DNA from: Peribacillus frigoritolerans
GTDB taxonomy: Bacteria > Bacillota > Bacilli > Bacillales > DSM-1321
Direction of reading: 5' to 3'
NCBI RefSeq assembly: GCF_040250305.1
Contig: NZ_CP158190.1
Span: 3,380,001 to 3,444,000, forward strand
DNA length: 64,000 nt
How positions within the stretch are numbered: position 1 is the stretch's first letter; the number at the start of each line of letters is the position of its first letter. The position numbers and the translations under genes are program-made. The notes under the pieces were generated by a model that saw only the letters and a list, made by a program, of their open reading frames with translations, made no database searches and was not told the origin of the DNA. Below are positions 8,170-16,919 of this stretch, one piece after another.

Positions 8170-8508
8170 TTAACACAGTACTTCAACATTAAATCCTCCG
8201 GGCGCTTCTACGTAGAAAGTATATCTGTGTAAATGTTTTGGAGGTTTTACCATGAAACCATCATCCTTCAACTTCTGATTGATCCTGTTAACTTGTTCTT
8301 CATTTTCTTGTATGAATCCAACATGAAAAGTCTTGGGGTAATGTACATCGCTTCCTTTCATTAGTGTCAATATGGAACCATCATCATCTTTCATTGCGGC
8401 GAACCCATCTCCTCGACTTCCTGCACATGATAAACCAAAGTATGTTTCTAAAAACTCACGTGAGGCTGTAACATCATTAACAGTTAAATTTATGTGATTG
8501 ATCTTCAT
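8170..8508 (-). CDS. VOC-superfamily protein (glyoxalase/bleomycin resistance/dioxygenase fold)
   Basis: This 112-residue protein has the beta-alpha-beta-beta-beta pattern of one and a half VOC modules: it begins MKINHINLTVNDV and ends EAPGGFNVEVLC. The likely metal ligands are the early His and the late Glu typical of the fold. I chose the ATG at 8508, which follows GGGGGAAG, over an upstream TTG. It stands alone with its own terminator. Members range from glyoxalases to antibiotic-binding proteins and ring-cleavage dioxygenases, and the specific role cannot be inferred here. Confidence 0.82.
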   Translation of the reverse strand: MKINHINLTVNDVTASREFLETYFGLSCAGSRGDGFAAMKDDDGSILTLMKGSDVHYPKTFHVGFIQENEEQVNRINQKLKDDGFMVKPPKHLHRYTFYVEAPGGFNVEVLC

Positions 8509-8716
8509 TACTTCCCCCAATTTTGGTATTATTGTTTTCTCTCGGTAAAAAAGTTAATTTTCCACAGGCTCGTTGTGATGTTGTTAGTCACTTTGTAATC
8601 GGACTTGTTATTTCTCCCTCCCTATTTTGTAAGGTATTCCTTCTTTTTAGTGAAAATGACAGTATCATCTTTCCGATTCAGTAAATAATCATCCAAGTTA
8701 CCGCAATTACAAGATT

Positions 8717-8750
8717 TAAAAAGGCCAACCAGTAAAAACTGGCTAGCCTT
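8717..8750 (-). terminator. Terminator of the DDAH/permease transcription unit
   Basis: AAGGCCAACCAGT and ACTGGCTAGCCTT pair around an AAAA loop (8721-8750), with T residues following on the minus strand, just after the permease stop. Confidence 0.85.
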
Positions 8751-8763
8751 CGGTGCAACTCAA

Positions 8764-10179
8764 TTACAATATTTTTTCATTTTCAAAGCTAGTGTTTGAC
8801 TCTACTTTCTTCGCCAATTTAAATTTATAGAATAATATACAGGCTACCAAAAATCCTATTCCATAAAACAGTCCAACTCGTTGAGTAGGGTCAAAGGCAA
8901 GGAATACTAGAATCAGCAAACAAAAGCCTAAACAGAATAACGGGACAAATGGGTAAAATGGTACTATGTATTGTAAATCTTCCGTTTTACCACCCGCTTT
9001 TATAAACTTCCTTCTAAACATATATTGCGATAAAGCAATTCCCATCCAAGAGATCGTGACGGAAATTCCCGCTATGGACATAAGTATCACGAACACAGTA
9101 TCCGCCGCAATGAAGCTCGTCAATAACGATAGAAGCGAAAAGCATATCGTAAAAAGAAGGGCATTCAATGGCACTTTCCTTTTGGACAATAGACCAAACA
9201 CCTTAGGTGCCATTCCATCATGGGCCATCGACCAAAGCAAACGCGTGGAAGCATACAGACATGAATTCCCTACAGAAAGAATGGCTGTCAAAATAATGAA
9301 ATTCATGATACTTGCTGCATAAGGTATCCCCGCTATCTTCATTAAAGTTACAAAAGGACTTTCCAATAAGCCTAATTCCGAAGCAGGGAATATGGCGGAA
9401 AGGATGATAATGGACGAAATGTAAAAAACAATGATTCTAAATAGTACGTTTCGAATGGCTTTAGGGATGTTCTCTTCAGGTTTTTCACTTTCCCCTGCCG
9501 CAATTCCTATTAGTTCTGAGCCTTGGTAAGAAAATATTACATTCATCATTGTCACAAAGATAATTGTAATCCCGCCTGCTGGAAAAAGACCAGAAGGAGC
9601 CAAATTCTCAAAGAATGGGGTTGGACGATCAGATAAAGAGACAAAACCAAAGATGCCAGCGATTCCAATCAATATAAACAAAATCACTGCAACGATTTTT
9701 ATTCCAGCAAACCAATATTCCGCCTCTGCAAAACCTCTTGTCGTTAATGCATTCAATGTAAATAAAAGCACTATGAACACAGCACACCAAATCCAGGTAG
9801 GACTATGGGGGAACCATTGTTTCATCAATATTCCTGCTGCCGTAAACTCAACTCCTGCAGTTGCGGCTGAACCTACGAAATACATCCATCCTAGAGAGAA
9901 ACCAGCGGAAGGCCCAATATATTCGGCAGCATATTTTTGGAATGATCCAGTAACCGGCATATGAACGGCTAGCTCGCCAAGGCAGACCATGACCATATAC
10001 AAAATAAGACCGCCGGCTAGATAACCGATCAGGGCTCCTCCTGCCCCCGCTTGGTTAATTGTATAGCCTGCATTTAAAAAAAGGCCTGTACCAATTACGC
10101 CGCCAAGTGAAAGCATAAATAAATGGCGTCTTTTCATCGAGCGTTGCAGCTGATCATTATTCTCCAGTCCATACCCCAT
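8764..10179 (-). CDS. APC-family amino acid permease (RocE/RocC-like)
   Basis: The 471-residue protein has about twelve membrane helices and the amino acid permease motif MKRRHLFMLSLGGVIGTGLF near residue 15. It resembles the lysine/arginine/GABA/proline permease group that includes B. subtilis RocE and RocC. It is the last gene of the DDAH cluster, 51 bp downstream of the DDAH gene and followed by a terminator, so its cargo is probably arginine, a methylated arginine or the citrulline/ornithine produced by the pathway. A paralog of the same subgroup lies at 46013-47443. Start ATG 10179. Confidence 0.85.
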   Translation of the reverse strand: MGYGLENNDQLQRSMKRRHLFMLSLGGVIGTGLFLNAGYTINQAGAGGALIGYLAGGLILYMVMVCLGELAVHMPVTGSFQKYAAEYIGPSAGFSLGWMYFVGSAATAGVEFTAAGILMKQWFPHSPTWIWCAVFIVLLFTLNALTTRGFAEAEYWFAGIKIVAVILFILIGIAGIFGFVSLSDRPTPFFENLAPSGLFPAGGITIIFVTMMNVIFSYQGSELIGIAAGESEKPEENIPKAIRNVLFRIIVFYISSIIILSAIFPASELGLLESPFVTLMKIAGIPYAASIMNFIILTAILSVGNSCLYASTRLLWSMAHDGMAPKVFGLLSKRKVPLNALLFTICFSLLSLLTSFIAADTVFVILMSIAGISVTISWMGIALSQYMFRRKFIKAGGKTEDLQYIVPFYPFVPLFCLGFCLLILVFLAFDPTQRVGLFYGIGFLVACILFYKFKLAKKVESNTSFENEKIL

Positions 10180-10230
10180 ATAATCACGTCCTTATTTTAT
10201 CTATTAGCCTATGCCTTCTCCCAAACCATC

Positions 10231-10992
10231 TTAGAACCTCAATGAGAGACAACTAAGGCCGCCATCTTGTTTTTGAAATTCCGACATTTCCACTTCAATT
10301 ACTGTGTATCCCAAATCTTCAATTTTTTTCTTTGTACCATCAAACCCTTTTGGGACAATAACGCAGTCGTTCATTCTGACGCAGTTACCCGAATATTCTT
10401 CTTCCTCTTTTACGGTGATTTGATTAAAGCTAGAAAAAGCTTCGTGATTAATGAATTCCCCGGCCACTAATAAATTATTGTCTCCCAGGTAATTGACACC
10501 CGTTTTTAAATGAAAGAATTTCTTAAGGGGAATGATGGTCGTATCATAACCATACTTACCCATGATATCTTTGAACTGCAGAGCACCTGCTTCATTCGTT
10601 CTGGTTGAAAGGCCAACATAGAAGTGATTTTCAACTTGCATTACATCTCCGCCATCCAACATACCCGGTGATTGAATATATTCGATTGTTTCATAAAAGT
10701 CCTTTAAAACTTCTTTCATTTCAATAATTTCACCATTACGGCTATCTGCACCAGGATTGGTTACAAGTGCACATTTTGGGGTCAACACTGCAGTATCTTC
10801 TACAAACGTAGAATCAGGGTATCTTTCATCCGATTCGAGAACGGTCACTTTCACACCGCAGCGTTTTAATGCTTCTACATAAGCTTCGTGTTGTACAAGC
10901 GCTTTTTCATAATCCGGGTTTCCTAAATCCGATGTTGTTAAGCCATTTACAAAACTTTTTCCAATCTTTCTTACAATCGCGTGATTAAACAT
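10231..10992 (-). CDS. N(G),N(G)-dimethylarginine dimethylaminohydrolase (DDAH)
   Basis: The 253-residue pentein-fold enzyme closely matches bacterial DDAH in length (254 in Pseudomonas aeruginosa) and landmarks: FVEDTAVL, the MLDGGDV loop, the catalytic His in FHLKTGVNYL, and the nucleophile Cys near residue 248 in GGLSCLSLRF at the extreme C-terminus. DDAH hydrolyses asymmetric dimethylarginine or monomethylarginine to citrulline plus dimethylamine or methylamine. It shares a transcription unit with a basic amino acid-type permease. A disrupted DDAH relic with clearly similar ends lies at 15620-15886. Its own promoter (11106-11134) and a TTCC/GGAA palindrome lie upstream. ATG 10992 follows AGGAGG. 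Confidence 0.88.
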   Translation of the reverse strand: MFNHAIVRKIGKSFVNGLTTSDLGNPDYEKALVQHEAYVEALKRCGVKVTVLESDERYPDSTFVEDTAVLTPKCALVTNPGADSRNGEIIEMKEVLKDFYETIEYIQSPGMLDGGDVMQVENHFYVGLSTRTNEAGALQFKDIMGKYGYDTTIIPLKKFFHLKTGVNYLGDNNLLVAGEFINHEAFSSFNQITVKEEEEYSGNCVRMNDCVIVPKGFDGTKKKIEDLGYTVIEVEMSEFQKQDGGLSCLSLRF

Positions 10993-11083
10993 ATATATTC
11001 CTCCTAAATAGGTAGTTTATCTTTTTAAAATGTGGAAAATTAACTTTTTTGCTCCTGCCGTACTTTAAATGAAGTTTCTTGTA

Positions 11084-11097
11084 TTCCAGAAGCGGAA
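11084..11097. promoter_or_regulatory. Possible second IclR-type operator
   Basis: TTCCAGAAGCGGAA keeps the TTCC/GGAA arms and the GCGGAA half of the palindrome at 16776-16794 but has one base less between the arms. It lies just downstream of the predicted DDAH transcription start, the same relative place as the first operator. Weak on sequence alone. Confidence 0.35.
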
Positions 11098-11105
11098 ATT
11101 ATAGA

Positions 11106-11134
11106 TATATAGACATGATAGAGAGAAGAGACAA
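11106..11134 (-). promoter_or_regulatory. Probable sigma-A promoter of the DDAH-permease genes
   Basis: On the minus strand TTGTCT (11129-11134) and TATATA (11106-11111) are separated by 17 bp in the 194-bp gap upstream of DDAH. Confidence 0.5.
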
Positions 11135-11186
11135 CCGAATTCCTCTCTTAAACTATAACGGGTGCCTCTTCTTAGCCCATGCTTTC

Positions 11187-12377
11187 TCAATTATTTGAAT
11201 GACTGCACAATTTATCCGCTATTCCTACAAAATATCTTACTCCATACCCTAAAGCCCTCTCATCGATTTTAAATTTAGGATGGTGTAAAGGATAAGCTTT
11301 TCCAAACTCATTATTATGGACGCCTAGAAATTGCATGGAAGAGGGAACGATTTCGGAAAAAGCCGAAAAATCTTCTGTTCCAAACATGGGATCATCAACC
11401 TTGATGATGTTATTCTCTTCAAAAATGCCTTCCATGACCGTTATTGAAATATCAACAGCAGCTTTATCATTTACCACTGCTGGATACCCTAAATACCAAG
11501 TAATTTCACATTTTGCCCCATGCGCTTCCGAAATTCCCTTAACGATTTGCTCAAGATGCTCCCTTGCTTTCACTCGGCTATCAGAGTCCAAGGAACGAAT
11601 GGTACCACCGATTTCCGCATATTCTGGTATGACATTGAGCGCACTTCCGGAATGGAACTGAGTGACTGAAATGACTGGTGTCCTAAGTGCTGAAATTTTT
11701 CTGGAAACGATATGTTGAATATTCGTCGTAATTTCTGCACCAATGATCAGCGGATCTACCGTTAATTCAGGAGTCGACGCATGACCGCCCTGACCAATAA
11801 TTTTAATTTCAAAATCATCGGCGGCAGCACAGAATACCCCTTCCCTTACACATATTGTTCCTGTTCGTTCATAAGGAGTAACATGCAGTGCAAATGCATA
11901 ATCCACTCCTTCCATGACCCCTTTTTTCACCAATTCCTGAGCTCCCCCAGGAAGTACCTCTTCTGCGTGTTGGAAAATAAACCTGATTTCTCCATCAATT
12001 GCATCTTTTTTCCCGGAGAGGACTCTAGCAGCACCTAATAACATCGCAGCATGTGCATCATGTCCGCATGCATGCATAACCCCAGGATTTTTTGATTTGA
12101 ATTCAATTTCTGCTTCCTCTTCAATCGGGAGAGCATCAATATCTGCACGAAAAGATATGGTATTCGATTTTCGGGCAGATTTTTTTGTTCCTTTAAGAAC
12201 CGCTAAAACACTCGTTTCGGTTGGTCTCGTCACTTCCAATCCTGAAAAGGTTTTTAATTTCCTGTAGATAAATTCAGAAGTCTGGTGCTCCTGATATGAA
12301 AGCTCCGGATTTTCGTGAAAATGACGTCTCCATGAAATCACTTCATCCACAACCGTCTCCTGTATTGTCTTCATCAT
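11187..12377 (-). CDS. M20-family amidohydrolase (N-acyl-amino acid hydrolase/hippuricase type)
   Basis: The 396-residue protein has the M20D amidohydrolase layout: WRRHFHENPELSYQE near the start, the metal motif MHACGHDAHAAMLLGAA, the HAEEVLPGGA glutamate pair and GGHASTPE in the dimerisation domain. The family removes acyl groups from amino acids or cleaves related amides, using two metal ions in the cytosol. Position between an ArcD-like antiporter gene and DDAH suggests that an acylated arginine, citrulline or ornithine is its substrate; that part is inference. Two adjacent ATG codons (12377, 12374) follow GGAGG and either may be used. Confidence 0.85.
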   Translation of the reverse strand: MMKTIQETVVDEVISWRRHFHENPELSYQEHQTSEFIYRKLKTFSGLEVTRPTETSVLAVLKGTKKSARKSNTISFRADIDALPIEEEAEIEFKSKNPGVMHACGHDAHAAMLLGAARVLSGKKDAIDGEIRFIFQHAEEVLPGGAQELVKKGVMEGVDYAFALHVTPYERTGTICVREGVFCAAADDFEIKIIGQGGHASTPELTVDPLIIGAEITTNIQHIVSRKISALRTPVISVTQFHSGSALNVIPEYAEIGGTIRSLDSDSRVKAREHLEQIVKGISEAHGAKCEITWYLGYPAVVNDKAAVDISITVMEGIFEENNIIKVDDPMFGTEDFSAFSEIVPSSMQFLGVHNNEFGKAYPLHHPKFKIDERALGYGVRYFVGIADKLCSHSNN

Positions 12378-12419
12378 AAACGCCTCCCTGTAGTGCCAAT
12401 ATTCAGATTTTTCAGATCC

Positions 12420-13874
12420 TTAAAAAGGGCCATACTGTATGCTTTGAGCAATGATCAAAAAGATAATCGCTATCGCAAACTGAATCAGAAGATATGGAAA
12501 CACCCATTTTACCCATTTCGTAAATGATATGCCTGCTACTGCCAATCCAGCCAATAGCACTCCAGAAGTCGGAAATATCATATTCGATATCCCATCCCCT
12601 AATTGGAAAGCTAATACTGCTGTTTGTCTTGTCACACCCATTAAATCCGCTAATGGAGCCATGATCGGCATCGTCAATGCAGCTTGCCCACTTCCGGATG
12701 GTACAATGAAGTTAAGAAATAATTGGACAATGAACATTCCGATTGCATTTATGGCGGGAGGAAGTTGTTCAACCAATCCTGCAGCATAATATAAAATAGT
12801 ATCCAGCAATCCGCCACTTGTAATGATGACTAGGATTGTCTGCGCAACTCCTATTATCAATGCCCCGGAAACCATATCGCCTGCTCCTGAAATAAAACCA
12901 TTAGCCATCTTGGATGGAGTTAAGCCTCCAATTATGCCCATAATGATCCCGCTTAATAAAAACAAGCCGCCAATTTCACTTATATACCATCCTAATTTAA
13001 TAACTCCATATACTAATAGGATGAAATTCACCAATAAAATAATTAAAGCGGCGCTATGTCTTTTACTTATCCTAAAGTTTTTATCAAAATGTGCATGATC
13101 TTCACGCCTGAATTTCCCATACTCCCCCAGTTCAGGGTTTCTTTTAACCTTCATTGCATGGAAATAGATGTACAATACTGTAACGACATAAAACACTGCA
13201 AGAAGAGCGATTCGCAACCCCATTCCCGAATACATGGGCAGTTCTGCAATGCTTTGGGCAACTCCTACATTAAAAGGGTTCGTAATGCCCGAAATGAATC
13301 CAGTCGCCAATGTCCCAAGCATGACGATCGCAAAACCCGTAAGTGCATCAAAGCCTAATGCAATCGTCATCGGAACAATGATTGCGATATAAACTAATGC
13401 ATCTTCAGCAGATCCGATCAGTGTCCCTAATGAAGCGAAGATCAATACCATCAACGGAATAAGCAATTTCTCTTTTGTTCCGAATCGGACAGCCACAAAC
13501 TTAATGAAAGCATCCAGTGCTCCTGTTGCCTGCATGATTCCCAATGCTCCGCCAAACAAAAAGACGAACAAGATAATTGATGCTCCTTCAATCATCCCTG
13601 CGTGAATACTGCTGAACATTTCCAATAATCCCACTGGTGTTGATTCAACGAATTCAAAGGAAGTTGGATCGACTACACTTCGGCCATCCTTTTCAATTCT
13701 TTCATATTGTCCTGCAGGTAAGATATAGGTTAAAACCGTCACTATTACAATTACGATAAACATTAAGACAAAAGGATTAATCCCTTTTTCCGGTAACTCC
13801 GTTAGTTGGTTAAGTGGCTTATTATTCTGATTAAGCGGCTCGGAAGTGATTTGACCATTAGGCAGGTCATTCAT
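12420..13874 (-). CDS. YfcC/ArcD-type basic amino acid transporter
   Basis: The 484-residue protein has a polar N-terminus of about 35 residues followed by about twelve membrane helices in the pattern of the C4-dicarboxylate/arginine-ornithine antiporter-like YfcC family (DcuC/ArcD superfamily). Family features include LPAGQYER in the first loop and the NPSG-like FIVPSGSGQAALTMPIMAPLADL stretch near residue 405. It lies 42 bp upstream of the amidohydrolase and 52 bp downstream of rocB. It probably imports the arginine derivative or exports a product such as ornithine; which of these cannot be read from the sequence. ATG 13874 follows GGGGG. Confidence 0.82.
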   Translation of the reverse strand: MNDLPNGQITSEPLNQNNKPLNQLTELPEKGINPFVLMFIVIVIVTVLTYILPAGQYERIEKDGRSVVDPTSFEFVESTPVGLLEMFSSIHAGMIEGASIILFVFLFGGALGIMQATGALDAFIKFVAVRFGTKEKLLIPLMVLIFASLGTLIGSAEDALVYIAIIVPMTIALGFDALTGFAIVMLGTLATGFISGITNPFNVGVAQSIAELPMYSGMGLRIALLAVFYVVTVLYIYFHAMKVKRNPELGEYGKFRREDHAHFDKNFRISKRHSAALIILLVNFILLVYGVIKLGWYISEIGGLFLLSGIIMGIIGGLTPSKMANGFISGAGDMVSGALIIGVAQTILVIITSGGLLDTILYYAAGLVEQLPPAINAIGMFIVQLFLNFIVPSGSGQAALTMPIMAPLADLMGVTRQTAVLAFQLGDGISNMIFPTSGVLLAGLAVAGISFTKWVKWVFPYLLIQFAIAIIFLIIAQSIQYGPF

Positions 13875-13926
13875 ATAAATACCCCCAGTTAAAGTTTTAT
13901 ATTAATCCAGTTTCCCTGTCGGACCA

Positions 13927-15543
13927 TCACTTCTCAACCAAACACTTAAACATACTCTTTACTAACTTCTCCAGCATAACGGGCGTATGGACGAAGGCAC
14001 TATCGATGTGAAGGCGCTCAGTACGCTGGTGGGCATCCTTGCCGAATGGACCCACATTAAGCACGGGTGCCTGAAGTTTTTGCATATCAGCAAAAGGAAT
14101 GCTGTAAGTATCGCCCCAGACCGGTGTATTTTTTTCAAAAGCCGTCCAGCCATCAGATTCATCAGTATATTGAACATAGCTTAAATCGCAAAGGCCATTA
14201 AAATAATGAATTTGGCTGACTTCTTCATCAAGCATGTTGGCAGTTTCCTTCATTAATTTCACAGATTCGATGATAAGCGGATCATCGGACGTATTGACGG
14301 CTGGATAATATGGCGGTGCGAACAGCAATACAATGGCGGGTGAAAGCTCCTGACATTGTATCATCAATTTTTCAGCAATCCTAAATGATTTTTCCCGCTC
14401 ATCCAAATCCATGTTTCCTTTAACTTCACTCTTTATTTGCTCAACAAAACTGCCGCCAAATTTGCCCTCCGCATATGAAAGTAACTTTTCGTAGCGCAAT
14501 ACTTGTACGTCACCTACACCTTCAATATGTTCACGCAGACAAAGAGCTTTATAAGATTCATTGCATTTCATCGCTGCTTCGTTTGCAACCTGCTCGAATA
14601 AATCCATTATTTCTGCAGCTGTCCTTTTCATAATGAACACATTATAAAGCGCTGCTGCACGATAAGGTGTCTGTGTTGAATATTGTAGTTTCAGATCTTT
14701 TTGCTGTAGCGATACTGGTAAAGGTGTTTCCTCGCCAAGATCACTTTCCTGAAAAAGAGTGTTCCACTCCATGAGCTGCGTGAGGAATGAGGCTATATAG
14801 TTAGCCGTTATGCCCTTTAATGGCTCACCCACATGAGTTTCTTTCCCATAAAAAAGGGCAGCGGGCATGATTTTCCCCAAGGTTCCGGAATAAATATAAT
14901 GGCTATTATCGCCCGGCTTCTGTGAAAAGGAAGGTTCACTATTAAAAAACATTTTATAGGAAAGGTCATATTTATCACGTAAAGACACAAGTTCTTTAAC
15001 TGCAGCCCTCATTCCCGCAGAATTCACTTCCTCATCAGGAACGGTTAACAGCAGGAGATTGATCGGCCATTTTTCAATGCTTGCCTTTTCGATGATAGCC
15101 ATATGAAGGGCAAGCCCCATTTTCATATCCATTGTTCCTCTACCAAACAAGTACTTTCCTGATTCAAGATCAATGCGCGCTTCCTCCGGCAGATCATCTT
15201 TCCGGTCATGAAGTTTTTTTGTGAGCTCCTCCGGCTGAAATGCAAGAGTCTCAAGATCACCGTATTCTTCAGTATGAACCGTATCAAAATGGCTGATTAA
15301 TACAACGGTCTCCTTGCTATCGGGATGTTTATAAAAGGCATTGACAAAATTCCTCCCTAAATCAGCCTCGTGAAGCGATAAGTACGCCGGATTCCTTTTA
15401 AAATATTCAAGCTCCCTCAATTTCTCTTGAACCTTATAAGGAAACGTGCGTTCCCCCAATGTAAGAGTACGGCTTTCCCAGCTAACAAGTTCACATAACA
15501 AAGCACGGAGCGTTTCTGGAGTACCCCATAGTAATTGACTCAT
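13927..15543 (-). CDS. rocB: RocB-like M20 peptidase (arginine/ornithine utilisation)
   Basis: The 538-residue M20-family hydrolase has the RocB pattern: FDTVHTEEYG, the metal-binding GRGTMDMKMGLALHMA, TVPDEEVNSAGM, and the long C-terminal extension that makes RocB larger than ordinary M20 enzymes. In B. subtilis RocB is encoded with arginine degradation genes and is proposed to be a deacylase; its substrate is not settled. I take the ATG at 15543 with its AAAGGGG box instead of the upstream TTG/ATG candidates. Here it sits among DDAH-type enzymes rather than with rocA and rocC. Confidence 0.85.
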   Translation of the reverse strand: MSQLLWGTPETLRALLCELVSWESRTLTLGERTFPYKVQEKLRELEYFKRNPAYLSLHEADLGRNFVNAFYKHPDSKETVVLISHFDTVHTEEYGDLETLAFQPEELTKKLHDRKDDLPEEARIDLESGKYLFGRGTMDMKMGLALHMAIIEKASIEKWPINLLLLTVPDEEVNSAGMRAAVKELVSLRDKYDLSYKMFFNSEPSFSQKPGDNSHYIYSGTLGKIMPAALFYGKETHVGEPLKGITANYIASFLTQLMEWNTLFQESDLGEETPLPVSLQQKDLKLQYSTQTPYRAAALYNVFIMKRTAAEIMDLFEQVANEAAMKCNESYKALCLREHIEGVGDVQVLRYEKLLSYAEGKFGGSFVEQIKSEVKGNMDLDEREKSFRIAEKLMIQCQELSPAIVLLFAPPYYPAVNTSDDPLIIESVKLMKETANMLDEEVSQIHYFNGLCDLSYVQYTDESDGWTAFEKNTPVWGDTYSIPFADMQKLQAPVLNVGPFGKDAHQRTERLHIDSAFVHTPVMLEKLVKSMFKCLVEK

Positions 15544-15619
15544 TGAAATCCCCTTTCCGATTTTCATCAAATATTAGAGTAATAACAGGAAGGAACACTT
15601 AACGGAAATTCCCGATATA

Positions 15620-15886
15620 TAAAACCGCAGTGACAAACAGCTCAATCCACCGTCCTGATTTTGTAAATACGGCATTTTCAGCTCAATCGTTTTTTTATCC
15701 AGCTTCATTCAATTGACGGGCCGGGCCGTCTCTTCATATCCCTTCGGAACAATCACAAAGTCATATTTCCAAAGCTTTCACGTAGACGCATCTATTTCAT
15801 TACTTTTCCATAATCAGGCGTGCAAAGGTCGGATGCCGTTAATCCATTTACATAGCTTTTTCCTGGTGTTTTTACAATTATCAATC
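15620..15886 (-). pseudogene. Relic of a DDAH gene with a large internal deletion and a stop
   Basis: On the minus strand the segment below 15880 reads IVKTPGKSYVNGLTASDL, matching the DDAH N-terminus at 10231-10992 (IVRKIGKSFVNGLTTSDL). The lower half reads FVIVPKGYEET followed by a stop, then QNQDGGLSCLSLRF, matching the DDAH C-terminus including its catalytic Cys. About 150 central codons are missing and the frame is broken. It overlaps the stop of the DDAH-like gene and precedes rocB, so a DDAH gene once stood here; the intact copy is now five genes downstream. Confidence 0.88.
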
Positions 15887-16762
15887 CCCCTTTGTACGCA
15901 CCACCGGGCAGGTTAAACAAGTTGGACCGCCAGTGCCTTTGTAACTGATTTCAGTTCCTTTGTATTCATAAACCGTTGCCCCGGCATCAAGAAGCTGTTG
16001 CTTCGTGTAAGCGTTACCAGAAGATATAACGCAAACCCGCGGAGCGATGGCAAGCACATTACAGCCCAAGTTCAAGTACTCATCAACCGGCACTTCGATA
16101 AGCTGAATGCCTCGTTCAATAAGCAGTTTTCTGAAAAAGACAGGCATAAGGCGGGAATGAACTACGGCTAAATCATGGTCGACTAGGCTGATGAAAGACA
16201 TAAGATGGAGACACTCCGCCTCTCCTTGATCATGCGGCAGCTGAACTACGATGAAATCATCCACAAGATGTGCGGTCATTTCCTTTAATTGCCGAATGGC
16301 TTCTGCGTTTGTACGATAACCATGTCCGACAACCAGGGTTTTATCATCAAGCCAAATGATATCACCGCCATCCGCGACCGCATCACCCGTTAAATACCCT
16401 ATAATCGGGATGTTCTTTTCCTTACAAAATTCCTTGTATACATTAGCTTCAGGCTGCCTCAATTCTTTCCCTGACTTTAAAATAATGGCCCCTTGGCTTG
16501 TGAATTTGACCGGGTCATGCGCATATAAGGAGTCAATCCCGACTACCGAAGATGCTGGCAAATAATCGATGTTTGGAACATATTTCTCTAAAATGGTAAT
16601 AAAGTCACCATACTCTGTTAGCGCTTCGTTGAAATCTGGCTCTTCCGCAAAGTTGAAGTTCCGCCATGCTTGGCTTAAATGCTCTTGACTAATAAAAGCT
16701 TCTTTCGGATGTTTTACAATGACACGTTCCAATGGTTTGTACATGGACGAACAATATGTCAC
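15881..16762 (-). CDS. DDAH/amidinotransferase-family enzyme (pentein fold)
   Basis: The 293-residue pentein-fold hydrolase has DSLYAHDPVKF, the substrate-loop ADGGDIIWL, GYRTNAEAI and the C-terminal nucleophile motif GGPTCLTCPV (Cys near 282), as in dimethylarginine dimethylaminohydrolase and arginine deiminase relatives. It is longer than and only distantly similar to the DDAH at 10231-10992, so it likely acts on a different guanidino compound or a different step. It is the first gene of the cluster, reading from a GTG (16762) behind AGGAGG, with a strong sigma-A promoter and an IclR-type palindrome upstream. Confidence 0.82.
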   Translation of the reverse strand: MTYCSSMYKPLERVIVKHPKEAFISQEHLSQAWRNFNFAEEPDFNEALTEYGDFITILEKYVPNIDYLPASSVVGIDSLYAHDPVKFTSQGAIILKSGKELRQPEANVYKEFCKEKNIPIIGYLTGDAVADGGDIIWLDDKTLVVGHGYRTNAEAIRQLKEMTAHLVDDFIVVQLPHDQGEAECLHLMSFISLVDHDLAVVHSRLMPVFFRKLLIERGIQLIEVPVDEYLNLGCNVLAIAPRVCVISSGNAYTKQQLLDAGATVYEYKGTEISYKGTGGPTCLTCPVVRTKGD

Positions 16763-16775
16763 TGCCTCCCCCTCC

Positions 16776-16804
16776 TTTTCCGCATAGCGGAAAATGTTTC
16801 CGCC
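16776..16804. promoter_or_regulatory. IclR-family operator: perfect palindrome plus half-site
   Basis: TTTTCCGC-ATA-GCGGAAAA at 16776-16794 is an inverted repeat with 8-bp arms. It is followed by a further GTTTCCGCC half-site at 16796-16804. It lies between the start of the DDAH-like gene and its promoter, as expected for control by the divergent IclR protein. Confidence 0.75.
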
Positions 16805-16822
16805 AATAGGAATTTTTCTTTT

Positions 16823-16852
16823 ATTATAAAATTAGTTTTGGTATAATGTCAA
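16823..16852 (-). promoter_or_regulatory. Sigma-A promoter of the DDAH cluster, overlapping the iclR promoter
   Basis: On the minus strand TTGACA (16847-16852) and TATAAT (16823-16828) are both perfect, with 18 bp between. On the plus strand TATAAT at 16842-16847 could serve the iclR gene, so the two divergent promoters overlap. Confidence 0.75.
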
Positions 16853-16919
16853 TATGTTTTAAATATTCAAATAAATCAGCGTTATATACAACTTGGAATG
16901 AAAGATAGGTGGTTTGTTT

